From: JAEUNJ01 sp052035955
GTDB taxonomy: Bacteria; Pseudomonadota; Gammaproteobacteria; Burkholderiales; Rhodocyclaceae
Length of the DNA: 30,849 nucleotides
Direction of reading: 5' to 3'
Assembly (NCBI GenBank): GCA_052035955.1
Contig: JBPOHD010000018.1
Span: forward strand, 1-30,849
Both the position numbers and the translations under genes were made by a program. The first letter of the stretch is position 1. Every line of letters begins with the position of its first letter. Positions 1-7,569 of the stretch are shown here, one piece after another. Under the pieces are notes generated by a model, which saw only the letters and a list, made by a program, of their open reading frames with translations, had not been told where the DNA came from and did not search any database.

Positions 1-386
1 CGCGATTGCGGCCTCCGGAAAACCCATCGCGGCGAGTACGCCGCTCCTACAACGACCGACCGTACCCCGCCGACCGACGGCCATCCGCCCCCCCTGTAGG
101 AGCGCCGTTTACGGCGCGATTGCGGCCTCCGGAACACCCATCGCGGCGAGGACGCCGCTCCTACAACGGCCGACCGTACCCCGCCGCCCCGCGGCAACCC
201 CCCCCCCCTGTAGGAGCGCCGTTCACGGCGCGATTGCGGCCTCCGGAAAACCCATCGCGGCGAGTACGCCGCTCCTACAACGACCGACCTTCCCCCGCCG
301 CCCCGCGGCAACCCGCCCCCCCTGTAGGAGCGCCGTTCACGGCGCGATTGCGGCCTCCGGACGATGCATCGCGGCGAGGACGCCGC
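1..386. repeat. 114-bp tandem repeat, about 3.4 copies, with REP-like inverted arms
   Basis: Units begin at 1, 115, 229 and 343, each with CGCGATTGCGGCC. The first three are exactly 114 bp and differ at only a few positions; the fourth stops matching near 386. Each full unit carries GCCGCTCCTACA and TGTAGGAGCGCCG, which are inverted relative to each other, so the array can fold into successive hairpins. Such GTAGGAGCG-type palindromes are common repetitive extragenic elements in GC-rich proteobacteria. No transposase of the REP-associated type is visible nearby. Because 114 is a multiple of 3, the array does not break reading frames that lack a stop within the unit. Confidence 0.93.
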
Positions 387-424
387 CCGTCGTCCCGGAC
401 CTGCCGCCGGTGCCCGTCGCATGA
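2..424 (+). CDS. Open frame through the repeat ending in an ATGA overlap with pxpC; possible repeat-extended 3' end of pxpB (partial)
   Basis: The frame starting at base 2 is open from the window edge through all repeat units to the TGA at 422-424, which overlaps the pxpC start as ATGA. That overlap is the usual junction between pxpB and pxpC, so this may be the end of an upstream pxpB. If so, its C-terminus consists of 38-residue repeats (each containing AIAASGKPIAA-like text) and ends LPPVPVA. Normal PxpB proteins have no such tail, and GC-rich DNA leaves frames open by chance, so this may be untranslated spacer. The PxpB body would lie outside the window. Confidence 0.28.
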   Translation, partial: AIAASGKPIAASTPLLQRPTVPRRPTAIRPPCRSAVYGAIAASGTPIAARTPLLQRPTVPRRPAATPPPCRSAVHGAIAASGKPIAASTPLLQRPTFPRRPAATRPPCRSAVHGAIAASGRCIAARTPPVVPDLPPVPVA

Positions 425-1455
425 GCGCCACGCTGGAAATCCTGGCGGCATACGGGCCGCTGACGGTGCAGGACGCGGGTCGCCCCGGCTACCGGCACCT
501 GGGGGTACCCCTGGCCGGCGCCCTCGATCCGGTGGCCCAGCGGCTGGCCAACGCGCTGGCCGGCAATCCGCCGGACACGGCGGTGCTGGAATTCCGGCTG
601 GTCGGACCGCTGTTGCAGATCCTCGGCCGCCCGCGGCGGATCGCCCTGGCCGGACCGGTGACCGGCCGCATCGAGCGGGCGGACGGCGCCTTCGAGGCGG
701 TGGAGCCCTGGCGCAGCCATACCCTGCAACCCGGCGACATGCTGCGCCTCGGTGCGCTGCGCGGCGGCGTCGCCTGCCTGGCGGTGGCGGGCGGCATAGC
801 CGTGGCGCCCGTGCTGGGGAGCCGCGCGACCTACGCGCGGGCGGCCCTGGGCGGCCTGGAGGGCCGGCCCCTGGCGGCCGGCGACCGCCTGCCCCTGGGC
901 GACGCGGCCTCGCCGGAACCGCCCGAACTGACCCTGCCGGCGCCGCCGGAGGGCGACGGAGGCCCCCTGCGCGTCATGCCCGGCCCCCAGGACGACCGAT
1001 TCACCACCGGGGCCCTGGACACCCTGTTCTCGTCCGAATACACGGTCACCCGCGATGCCGATCGCATGGGGCTGCGCCTGGCCGGCCCGGCCCTGTCCCA
1101 CCGGCCGGGTTGCGGCGCCGACATCGTCTCCGACGCCGTGACCCCCGGCGTGATCCAGGTGCCGGCCGACGGACAGCCCATCCTGCTCCTGGCGGACTGC
1201 CAGACCACGGGGGGCTACGCCAAGATCGCCACCGTGATCAGCGCCGACCTGCCTCGCCTCGGCCGCCTGCTGCCCGGCGACCGTTTGCGCTTCGCCGCCA
1301 TCGATCCGGCCCGGGCCCATGCCGCCCTGCTGGCCCGGGAGGCCATGGTGGCCGCCCGCATCGCCGGCATCGGGCCGGCGCAAGACGCCGGCCTGGACCT
1401 GGATGCCCTCTACTCCCAGAACCTGGTCTCGGGCTTCGTCGACGACCTCCCGTAA
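421..1455 (+). CDS. pxpC: 5-oxoprolinase subunit PxpC (biotin-dependent carboxyltransferase/KipA-like family)
   Basis: The 344-residue product matches the urea amidolyase-related AHS2 (KipA/PxpC) family over its whole length. It shows the N-terminal TVQDAGRPGYRHLGVP motif, VLEF near residue 58, GPQDDRF in the middle, and the late block with DRMGLRL, DAVTPGVIQVP and TTGGYAKIATV. With PxpA and PxpB it forms the ATP-dependent enzyme that opens 5-oxoproline to glutamate in the cytoplasm. The ATG at 421 is chosen over the in-frame ATG at 364 because the family begins a few residues before the conserved GLTVQD-like motif and because 421 forms an ATGA junction with the upstream open frame. pxpA is not adjacent; it lies about 9.9 kb downstream beyond the lar block. 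Confidence 0.93.
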   Translation: MSATLEILAAYGPLTVQDAGRPGYRHLGVPLAGALDPVAQRLANALAGNPPDTAVLEFRLVGPLLQILGRPRRIALAGPVTGRIERADGAFEAVEPWRSHTLQPGDMLRLGALRGGVACLAVAGGIAVAPVLGSRATYARAALGGLEGRPLAAGDRLPLGDAASPEPPELTLPAPPEGDGGPLRVMPGPQDDRFTTGALDTLFSSEYTVTRDADRMGLRLAGPALSHRPGCGADIVSDAVTPGVIQVPADGQPILLLADCQTTGGYAKIATVISADLPRLGRLLPGDRLRFAAIDPARAHAALLAREAMVAARIAGIGPAQDAGLDLDALYSQNLVSGFVDDLP

Positions 1456-1465
1456 GGCTCCGCGG

Positions 1466-1485
1466 CGGCCGGTTGTCGCCGGCCG
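1466..1485. terminator. GC-rich hairpin in the convergent pxpC/GntR gap
   Basis: A perfect 7-bp stem (CGGCCGG/CCGGCCG) with a 6-base loop lies just after the pxpC stop, between two converging genes. It has no T-run, so it would be an atypical or bidirectional terminator. Further palindromes (GGGGCGCCCC, GGCGATCGCC) follow it. Confidence 0.35.
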
Positions 1486-1533
1486 ATTGGGGAGGGGCGC
1501 CCCGCCTTGGCGGACGGCGATCGCCGCCCCCGA

Positions 1534-2259
1534 TCAGGGCTGCAGGTCCATCTCCAGGCGGATGGCGTCGCCCCGGTAGGTGACGTGGGCGACGTAGATC
1601 AGGATCCCGGCGACGTCGGTGAATGCGCGCCGGACCTCGGCCACCGGCGCGTTCACGGGGATCGCCATCAGCTTCGCGACCTCCGTGTCGGCGGCGCCGA
1701 TGGTCAAGACCTGGTGGGCATGGGCGATCTTCACGCTCGGCATGCGGACCAGCAGGGGGATGACCGGCTGGGTGCGGAACTTCCGGGGCGCCCTGCGGAA
1801 GATCCGTTCGTCGATGAAGATGTTGATGACGCAGTAGGCCTGTCCGTCGCGGTGGTGCACGCGACGCATGAAGGTGTAGGACTCGGCCAGCGTCCCCTTC
1901 AGCCCGTCGGTCGGGGGCGGGTGCCCTCCCTCCTCGATGGTCAGTATCTCCGGCCGCGTGTCCTCGTAGACCCGGCTCAGCTCGGCCAGGGTCGCCACGA
2001 CGCTGATGAAGCGGTCCTGCCGCGGCTGCTTCATCACGAAGGTTCCGCGTCCCTGCTGGGCCGAGAGCAGTCCTTCCCCGGCCAGCAGGTTGACCGCCTG
2101 CCGAACCGTGACCCGCGCGACGCCGAACTCCTCGACCAGTTCCTCGAGGGAGGGCAGGCGGTGCCCCTCGGGCCACAGGCCGCGGGCGATCCGCTGGCGC
2201 AACACGTCCGCCACCTGGACGTAGCGCAGGCTCAACTTGTGCTGGAAGTCACTGGCCAT
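1534..2259 (-). CDS. GntR-family transcriptional regulator, HutC/UTRA subfamily
   Basis: The 241-residue product has an N-terminal GntR winged helix-turn-helix (about residues 11-77: YVQVADVLRQRIARGLWPEG, then LPSLEELVEEFGVARVTVRQAV and the wing GLLSAQQGRGTFV). A UTRA ligand-binding domain follows (about 95-238), ending EVRRAFTDVAGILIYVAHVTYRGD. UTRA regulators are usually repressors released by a small molecule related to the pathway they control. The gene is divergent from the ABC transporter/lar operon with an 88-bp shared intergenic region, so it most likely controls that operon, with the transported or metabolised compound as effector. The start is the ATG that leaves about 10 residues before the helix-turn-helix. 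Confidence 0.92.
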   Translation of the reverse strand: MASDFQHKLSLRYVQVADVLRQRIARGLWPEGHRLPSLEELVEEFGVARVTVRQAVNLLAGEGLLSAQQGRGTFVMKQPRQDRFISVVATLAELSRVYEDTRPEILTIEEGGHPPPTDGLKGTLAESYTFMRRVHHRDGQAYCVINIFIDERIFRRAPRKFRTQPVIPLLVRMPSVKIAHAHQVLTIGAADTEVAKLMAIPVNAPVAEVRRAFTDVAGILIYVAHVTYRGDAIRLEMDLQP

Positions 2260-2276
2260 GGCGGCTTGCTGAAAGG

Positions 2277-2297
2277 GATGGTCGATGGTACGATGGT
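2277..2297. promoter_or_regulatory. Three direct GATGGT repeats in the divergent control region
   Basis: GATGGT occurs at 2277-2282, 2284-2289 and 2292-2297, 7 to 8 bases apart, between the GntR gene and the permease gene. It is a candidate operator, although GntR operators are more often inverted repeats. Downstream lie the AT-rich stretch TACATATAAC (2321-2330), a possible -10 area, and a strong ribosome-binding site AGGGGAG (2335-2341) ahead of the ATG at 2348. Confidence 0.35.
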
Positions 2298-2347
2298 CCG
2301 ACTCGCTTTGCCATCAGCAATACATATAACACGCAGGGGAGCTTTGC

Positions 2348-3115
2348 ATGGCCAAGGATAGCAAGGTCAAGCGGGCGATTCTCATCTCGTCGCCCTGGGT
2401 GGTTCTGGTCGTCCTCTGGTACGCCATCCGGGAAAGCGGCCTGTTCAATCCCGCCCTGGTCCCGGCGCCCCACGCGGTCTTCGCCAAATTCTCCGAACTG
2501 ATCCAGGGCCGCCTGCCCACCGACATGCTGATGTCCACGCGGCGGGTCCTGACCGGCGTCTTCCTCGGCATCACCGTCGCCGTGCCGGTGGGCTTCTGCC
2601 TCGGCTGGTACAAGGGATTGCGCAGCTTCGTCGATCCGGTGATCAATTTCTTCCGCGCCCTGCCCCCGATCGCGCTGATCCCGCTGGTCATCGTCTATTT
2701 CGGCATCGGCGAGACGGCGAAGACCGTCATCCTGTTCTACGCCTCCTTCTTCGCCGGGGTGATCGTGATGTACGAGGGCATCGCCCAGGTGAATCCGATC
2801 TACGTGAAGGTCTCGCGGACCCTCGGCGCGACGGACCTGGAGATTTTCGTCCGGGTGATCGTGCCCCTGACCGTGCCCCACATCCTGACCGCCGTCCGGG
2901 TGGCGCTGGGCGTCGCCTGGGCCACCCTGGTGGCCGCCGAACTGATCGCCGCCCAGCAGGGCCTCGGGGCGATGATCCAGGACGCTTCGGCCTTCTTCCA
3001 GCTCGACACCATCTACGTGGGCATCATCTGCATCGGCTGCATCGCCCTGTTGATGGACATGCTGCTGCGGCTGGCGACCAACAAGCTGGTGTCCTGGCAG
3101 GAACGCATCGCATGA
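2348..3115 (+). CDS. ABC transporter permease, SsuC/TauC-like
   Basis: The 255-residue membrane protein has about six hydrophobic segments and the BPD_transp_1 permease fold of nitrate/sulfonate/taurine-type importers. The cytoplasmic EAA loop that docks the ATPase is clear (EGIAQVNPIYVKVSRTLGAT, then IVPLTVPHIL, roughly residues 141-181). FRALPPIALIPL, preceding a periplasm-facing segment, is typical of this subfamily. A good ribosome-binding site, AGGGGAG, lies 6 bases before the ATG. It is the first gene of the operon and is followed by the ATPase and the binding protein, which complete one importer. The substrate cannot be read from the permease; the downstream genes suggest an organic acid used by the LarA-like enzyme. 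Confidence 0.92.
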   Translation: MAKDSKVKRAILISSPWVVLVVLWYAIRESGLFNPALVPAPHAVFAKFSELIQGRLPTDMLMSTRRVLTGVFLGITVAVPVGFCLGWYKGLRSFVDPVINFFRALPPIALIPLVIVYFGIGETAKTVILFYASFFAGVIVMYEGIAQVNPIYVKVSRTLGATDLEIFVRVIVPLTVPHILTAVRVALGVAWATLVAAELIAAQQGLGAMIQDASAFFQLDTIYVGIICIGCIALLMDMLLRLATNKLVSWQERIA

Positions 3116-3155
3116 ACGCCGCGCGCCGGGGACCGAATGCGGGGAGCCTGATCGA

Positions 3156-3968
3156 GTGACGACCGCCGGACCCCGCATCCTCTTCGACGACGTCACCGTG
3201 GAGTTCCCCACGGAGCGCGGGCCCATGCGCGTCCTCGACGGGGTTTCCTTCGAGGTCCACGAGGGCGAGTTCGTCTCCATCATCGGCCCTTCCGGCTGCG
3301 GCAAGACGACGATCATGAACATCATCGGCGGCTTCCTGGTGCCGACGTCCGGCCGGGTCCTCCTGGACGGCCGACCGGTGAACGGCCCGGGGCCGGACCG
3401 GGGGGTGATCTTCCAGGAATACGGGGTGTTTCCCTGGCTCACCGTGCGCGACAACATCGAGTTCGGCCTGAAGCTGCGGGCCAGCCGCATCGAGCCCGGC
3501 GAACGGGAAAGCGTCGTCGATCGCTACATGAGGCTGATGGGCCTGGCCGATTTCGCCAATCATTTTCCCAAGCACCTCTCCGGCGGCATGCGGCAACGCC
3601 TGGCGATCGCCCGCGCCTACGCCGTGAAGCCCGAATTCCTGCTGATGGACGAGCCCTTCGGGGCCCTGGACGCCCAGACCCGGTCGGCCATGCAGGACCT
3701 GCTGCTCGAGGTGCTGCAGGCCGAGAAGAAGACGGTCGTCCTGATCACCCATTCGGTGGACGAGGCGATCTACCTGTCGTCGCGGATCATCGTCGTCACG
3801 GCGCGCCCGGCCCGCATCCGGACCATCCTCGAGGTTCCCTTCGGTTACCCCCGGGCGGACACCGTCCACGAGAACGCGCAGTTCGCCGAATTGCGGACCC
3901 ACATCCGCGACCTCGTCATGCACGAATACCAAGCGCAGGCCAACCAGGCAGTACGTCATTCGGACTGA
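3156..3968 (+). CDS. ABC transporter ATP-binding protein, SsuB/TauB-like
   Basis: The 270-residue nucleotide-binding subunit has all motifs: Walker A GPSGCGKTT (44-52), Q-loop Gln87 in IFQEYGVFPWLTV, signature LSGGMRQR (141-148), Walker B FLLMDEP with Asp165 and Glu166, D-loop ALD, and switch His199. The sequence around the Q-loop and the tail after the H-loop (SSRIIVVTARPARI) fit the nitrate/sulfonate/taurine importer group. It starts at GTG (3156), with GGGGAG 9 bases upstream; no ATG gives a family-like N-terminus. It energises the adjacent permease. Confidence 0.93.
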   Translation: MTTAGPRILFDDVTVEFPTERGPMRVLDGVSFEVHEGEFVSIIGPSGCGKTTIMNIIGGFLVPTSGRVLLDGRPVNGPGPDRGVIFQEYGVFPWLTVRDNIEFGLKLRASRIEPGERESVVDRYMRLMGLADFANHFPKHLSGGMRQRLAIARAYAVKPEFLLMDEPFGALDAQTRSAMQDLLLEVLQAEKKTVVLITHSVDEAIYLSSRIIVVTARPARIRTILEVPFGYPRADTVHENAQFAELRTHIRDLVMHEYQAQANQAVRHSD

Positions 3969-4017
3969 AGAACGGCGGTCAACGCCCATTTCCACCCGCA
4001 GAAACTCGGAGGACACC

Positions 4018-5028
4018 ATGAGCATGCAGAGAAGAACCTTCATCAAGGCCGCCGCATCGGCCGCGGCCCTTTCCCTTCAAGGCATCGGAGGGTTTTCCCA
4101 CGCCCAGGCCAAGACCAAGGTCCGGGTCGGCTACCTGCACACGCCGGCCGTGGACAGCCACATCTGGCTCGGCCAGAACATGGGCAGCTTCGAGAAGCAT
4201 GGCCTCAGCCTGGAACTGATCAAGTTCACCACCGGCCTCGAACTCTTCCAGGCCATGATCGGCGGCAGCCTGGATGTGCTGGCCACCGGCGCCGTGCTGT
4301 CCAATTTCCCGGCCCGCGGCCAGGGCAAGGTCTTCCTCCTCAACGACATCGAGTATGCGACGGCCCAGTTGTGGGTCCGCGAGGAATCCGGCATCAAGAC
4401 CCTCGCCGACCTCAAGGGCAAGCAGATCTCGACGACGACGGGAACGACGGCCCACGTCTTCCTCGACCGGGCCCTGCGCTCCGTCAACCTCGATCCGGCC
4501 AAGGACGTCCAGATCGTCAACCAGCGGATGTCCGAGGCGGTGACCTCCTTCATCGCCGGCGCCGTCCCCGCCGTGGCCCTGTGGGCGCCCTTCGACACCG
4601 CCGTCCGCCAGAAGGTGCCGGGCGCCAGGAAGATCGTGGACGCCTCCGCCTTCTATCCCCAGGCGGCCATCATGGGCGGCTGGGCGGCCAGGAACGACTA
4701 CTTCGAGAAAAACCGCCCGGTGCTGGTCTCCCTGATCAAGGCCTGGGCGGAAGCCAACCAGTACATCGTCGCGAACCCCGACCAGGCGGCCGAAACGCTG
4801 CAAAAGCTGCAGTACCAGGACGTTCCCCTGGCCGAGTTCAAGGAGCAGTTCAAGGCCACCAAGTACTACTCCAACGCGGAATGGGTGACCCGCTACCAGG
4901 ACGGCACTGCCGCCAAGTGGTTGCAGCAGGTGACGGACTTCTTCGTGCAGAGCGCGAAGATCGAGAACGCCGTGCCGGCGGACCGCTACTTCGATCCCAA
5001 GCTGTTCCTGGAGGCCGTCAAGCCCTGA
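4018..5028 (+). CDS. ABC transporter periplasmic substrate-binding protein (SsuA/TauA/NrtA-like) with Tat-type signal
   Basis: The 336-residue protein begins with QRRTFIKAAASAAALSLQ, a twin-arginine signal resembling (S/T)RRxFxK, cleaved probably after HAQA near residue 31. The mature part is a type-2 periplasmic binding fold of the SsuA/NMT1 family: KVRVGYLHTPAVDSHIW at the start, then IGGSLDVLATGAVLSNFPA, LADLKGKQISTTTGTT, and the helical C-terminal half with VSLIKAWAEANQYIVANPDQA. It delivers the ligand to the upstream permease/ATPase. The ribosome-binding site GGAGGA lies 4 bases before the ATG. A Tat signal suggests export in folded form. The ligand is unknown; nothing here identifies sulfonate or nitrate specifically. 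Confidence 0.9.
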   Translation: MSMQRRTFIKAAASAAALSLQGIGGFSHAQAKTKVRVGYLHTPAVDSHIWLGQNMGSFEKHGLSLELIKFTTGLELFQAMIGGSLDVLATGAVLSNFPARGQGKVFLLNDIEYATAQLWVREESGIKTLADLKGKQISTTTGTTAHVFLDRALRSVNLDPAKDVQIVNQRMSEAVTSFIAGAVPAVALWAPFDTAVRQKVPGARKIVDASAFYPQAAIMGGWAARNDYFEKNRPVLVSLIKAWAEANQYIVANPDQAAETLQKLQYQDVPLAEFKEQFKATKYYSNAEWVTRYQDGTAAKWLQQVTDFFVQSAKIENAVPADRYFDPKLFLEAVKP

Positions 5029-5186
5029 GCGCCGCCGTCGCATTCACGGGCCCGGGACGCCGGGTGCAGAAGCCGCGTGGAACGATGGGCCGGCCGGGCC
5101 CGGGTTCCGCCGGCTTCGGCTCCGGGAAAGGTCGCCGGATGCCCTGAGCCGGCGCGGCGTGCCCTGTTTTGTCGAAAGGAAGCAAA
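5029..5186 (+). other. 158-bp spacer inside the operon with complementary GGGCCCGGG elements
   Basis: This is the longest gap within the transporter/lar block. GGGCCCGGG occurs twice (near 5049 and 5099) and is nearly self-complementary, so strong RNA structure is possible. It ends in the ribosome-binding site AAAGGAAG before the ATG at 5187. No clear sigma-70 promoter or T-run terminator is seen. It could reduce read-through or stabilise the transporter mRNA. Confidence 0.4.
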
Positions 5187-6611
5187 ATGCAAGACGTATT
5201 GCTGGATTACGGTGACGGGAAGATGCGGGTCGAACTGCCCGACCACGCGACGGTGGTCAGGTACGGAAAGACGTATACGGATCCCGCGCCCCTGGGCGAT
5301 TCCGTCGAACTGACCCGAAAGGCGCTGCAGAAGCCCCTCGACACGCCGCCCCTGCGCGACATCGCGGGGCCCGGCAAGAAGGTCGTCATCGGCTTTCCCG
5401 ACCGGGTGAAGGGCGGCGCCCATCCGAAGGCCCACCGCCGGGTGGCCATCAGGCTCGCCGTCGAGGAACTGCTGGCCGGCGGCTGCAAGCTGGAGAACAT
5501 CACCCTGCTCTGCGGCATGGGCCTGCACCGGCAGAACACGCTGGAAGAGTTCTACTGGTATCTGGGCAAGGAAATCGTCGACCAGTTCTATCCGGGGCGA
5601 CTGGTGAACCACGACGGCGAGGCCACCAACCTCGGCGACTTCGGCACCGATGCGATGGGCAACCGGATCCAGTGCAACCGCCTGCTGGTGGACGCCGACC
5701 TGGTGGTCATGATCGGCCACTGCGCCGGCAATCCCTACGGCGGCTTCAGCGGCGGCGCCAAGATGCTGGTGACCGGCTTCTCGGGCTGGGAATCGATCGC
5801 CTCCCACCACAACCCGAAGACCATGCACCGGGACGACTGGCTCGGCGGTTCCCGGCACCAGCACATGCGCCACCAGTTCAAGTCCATTGCCGAGGCGATG
5901 GAGGCCGGCATGGGCAAGAAGGTGTTCGCGGTCGACGCCGTGCTCGGCCAGTTCGGCGAAGTGCTGGATGTCCAGGCCGGCACCATACCGGCCGTGGAGG
6001 CGGCGACCTGGCCGCTCGCCGAGCGGCGCACCAACGTCGAGCTGGACATGGCGCCGGCGGACGTCCTGGTGGTGGGCATGCCGAGGAATTTCCACTACGG
6101 CCCGGGCATGGGGACCAACCCGATCCTCGCCAGCCTGGCCATCGGCGGCCAGTATTCCCGGTGCTACCCGTGCCTGAGTCCCAACGGCGTCGTGATCGTG
6201 GCCGGCGTCTGCGACGGCTGGTTCAACGACCGCTGGTTTCCCTCCTACAAGGACACCTACGAGGCCCTGCAGCGGTTCCAGAACCCGACGGATTTCCTCA
6301 ATTCCCAGGATGCCGTCGACATCACCATGAACTACGAATACCGCTTCGCCTATTCGAACTTCTACACCTACCACCCCTTCCACGCGATGTCGATGATCAG
6401 CGGCGGCGCCATCCTCGGCAAGCGCACCCAGGCGGTCATCATGGTGGGGGCCCAGAAGCCGGTTTATGCGCGCGGGATGGGCTACATCCCGGTGGCGACC
6501 TTCGCCGAGGCGATGAAGCTGGCCACCCGCTACGTGGGCGAGGATCCGAGCATCCTCTGCACGCCGGAGTGCTATTCCGGCGGCGCGGCGGTGCATCTGC
6601 GGAAGAAGTGA
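5187..6611 (+). CDS. Divergent LarA-family (DUF2088) protein, putative nickel-pincer-dependent racemase/epimerase-like enzyme
   Basis: The 474-residue protein matches lactate racemase LarA: IGFPDRV (Arg73), CGMGLHRQNT (His114), PYGGFSGGAK (Lys192) and SIASHHNP (His208). By eye these align with L. plantarum LarA R75, H108, K184 (covalent NPN anchor) and H200 (nickel ligand); the Lys-to-His spacing of 16 is identical. LarA's second catalytic histidine, H174 in SHFFAGFSGG, aligns with Asn182 (GNPYGGFSGG). The substrate-contact residues Q295 and K298 appear to be Leu in NPILASL (about 311-317). The chain is about 50 residues longer than LarA (about 424). LarC, LarE and LarB encoded downstream supply the cofactor. 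It is therefore probably a nickel enzyme acting on a hydroxyacid-like compound other than lactate. The ATG at 5187 follows AAAGGAAG. Confidence 0.85.
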   Translation: MQDVLLDYGDGKMRVELPDHATVVRYGKTYTDPAPLGDSVELTRKALQKPLDTPPLRDIAGPGKKVVIGFPDRVKGGAHPKAHRRVAIRLAVEELLAGGCKLENITLLCGMGLHRQNTLEEFYWYLGKEIVDQFYPGRLVNHDGEATNLGDFGTDAMGNRIQCNRLLVDADLVVMIGHCAGNPYGGFSGGAKMLVTGFSGWESIASHHNPKTMHRDDWLGGSRHQHMRHQFKSIAEAMEAGMGKKVFAVDAVLGQFGEVLDVQAGTIPAVEAATWPLAERRTNVELDMAPADVLVVGMPRNFHYGPGMGTNPILASLAIGGQYSRCYPCLSPNGVVIVAGVCDGWFNDRWFPSYKDTYEALQRFQNPTDFLNSQDAVDITMNYEYRFAYSNFYTYHPFHAMSMISGGAILGKRTQAVIMVGAQKPVYARGMGYIPVATFAEAMKLATRYVGEDPSILCTPECYSGGAAVHLRKK

Positions 6612-6675
6612 CGATGCGCCGGAAACCGGTTAGTCGCGGGGCGCGGCCGGCCCCTCCATGTTCGGGAAATGCGCC

Positions 6676-7569
6676 ATGAAGCGGATCGGAATCGTCGGCA
6701 CCGGCGTCATGGGCCGGACCGTCGCGGCGCGCCTGCTCGAGGCGGGGATACCCGTCGGCGGCTTCGATGCCTTTCCGGCCTGCGTCGAGGCGGCAGGCCA
6801 GGCGGGCATCGCCATGCACGACACCCTGGCCGACCTGGCGCGCGACAGCGACTGGATCGTGCTGTTCCTGCCCGGCCCCCGGGAGATCGCCGAATGCGTC
6901 GCCGGCGACCAGGGGCTGCTGTCGGCGCTGGCCCCCGGCAGCATCGTCATCGACATGTGCACCAGTTCGCCGGAAAACACCGAGACCATGGCCGCCGCGG
7001 CCCGGGAGGCCGGCATCGGTTACCTCGACGCGCCGGTGCTGGGCCGGCCCGCCACGGTGGGCAGGTGGGGGATTCCGGTGGGCGGGGATGCCGCCACCCT
7101 CGACGAGGTGAAGCCCCTGCTGGAACTGCTCGCCGCCAGCGTCGCCCACGTCGGTGCTTCCGGCGCCGGGCACAAGGTCAAGCTCCTCAACCAGCTGATG
7201 TTCGGCGCCATCAACGCGATGACCGCGGAGATGATGGCCGTGGCCGAGAAGGTGGGGATAGACCCTGGCCGGCTCTACGAGATCATCACGGCCAGCCAGG
7301 CGGGCACGGTCAGCAACCTGTTCCGCGAACTCGGCGGGAGGATCAGGGAAGCCCGCTACGAAGACCCGACCTTCACCGTGTCCCTCCTCGTCAAGGACGT
7401 CCGCCTGGGTTTGGAGATGGCCGAGGCGGCCGGGGCCCCGATGATCCTCGGCCGGACGGTGGACTTCCTGAACCGGGCCGCCGCCTCGCAAGGCTACGGC
7501 GCCTCCGACACCGCCATCATGTGGCAGTCGGTCCGCCAGTTCTGGCACAAGGAAGGAAACGGGAAATGA
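6676..7569 (+). CDS. NAD(P)-dependent beta-hydroxyacid dehydrogenase-like protein (3-hydroxyisobutyrate dehydrogenase family)
   Basis: The 297-residue protein has an N-terminal Rossmann domain with GIVGTGVMG (6-13), the CTSSPE segment near 95-100, and the all-helical C-terminal domain of the family. The catalytic motif GxGxxxKxxN is intact as GAGHKVKLLN, with Lys169 and Asn172. The substrate loop is unusual: DAPVLGRPATVGRWG (118-132) where most members have DAPVSGG followed by a small-residue GTL motif. This suggests a different substrate, or imine/keto-acid reduction rather than hydroxyisobutyrate oxidation. The ATG at 6676 is preferred over 6658 because it places the first strand (KRIGIVG) at the usual distance. 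Its stop overlaps the next gene (ATGA), indicating co-translation. Confidence 0.88.
   Translation: MKRIGIVGTGVMGRTVAARLLEAGIPVGGFDAFPACVEAAGQAGIAMHDTLADLARDSDWIVLFLPGPREIAECVAGDQGLLSALAPGSIVIDMCTSSPENTETMAAAAREAGIGYLDAPVLGRPATVGRWGIPVGGDAATLDEVKPLLELLAASVAHVGASGAGHKVKLLNQLMFGAINAMTAEMMAVAEKVGIDPGRLYEIITASQAGTVSNLFRELGGRIREARYEDPTFTVSLLVKDVRLGLEMAEAAGAPMILGRTVDFLNRAAASQGYGASDTAIMWQSVRQFWHKEGNGK

Noticed and set aside
1..386. CRISPR array
   Set aside because: Units are contiguous 114-bp near-identical copies with no unique spacers and no cas genes nearby.
6..1583. 525-codon open frame rich in Arg, Pro and Gly across the repeat and pxpC
   Set aside because: It is the +2 shadow of pxpC extended through the stop-free repeat; composition is unlike a protein and it matches no family, whereas pxpC in the other frame does.
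5029..5186. Nickel/cobalt riboswitch or internal promoter before the LarA-like gene
   Set aside because: Only strong GC palindromes are seen; no recognisable riboswitch core, -10/-35 pair or T-run terminator could be supported.
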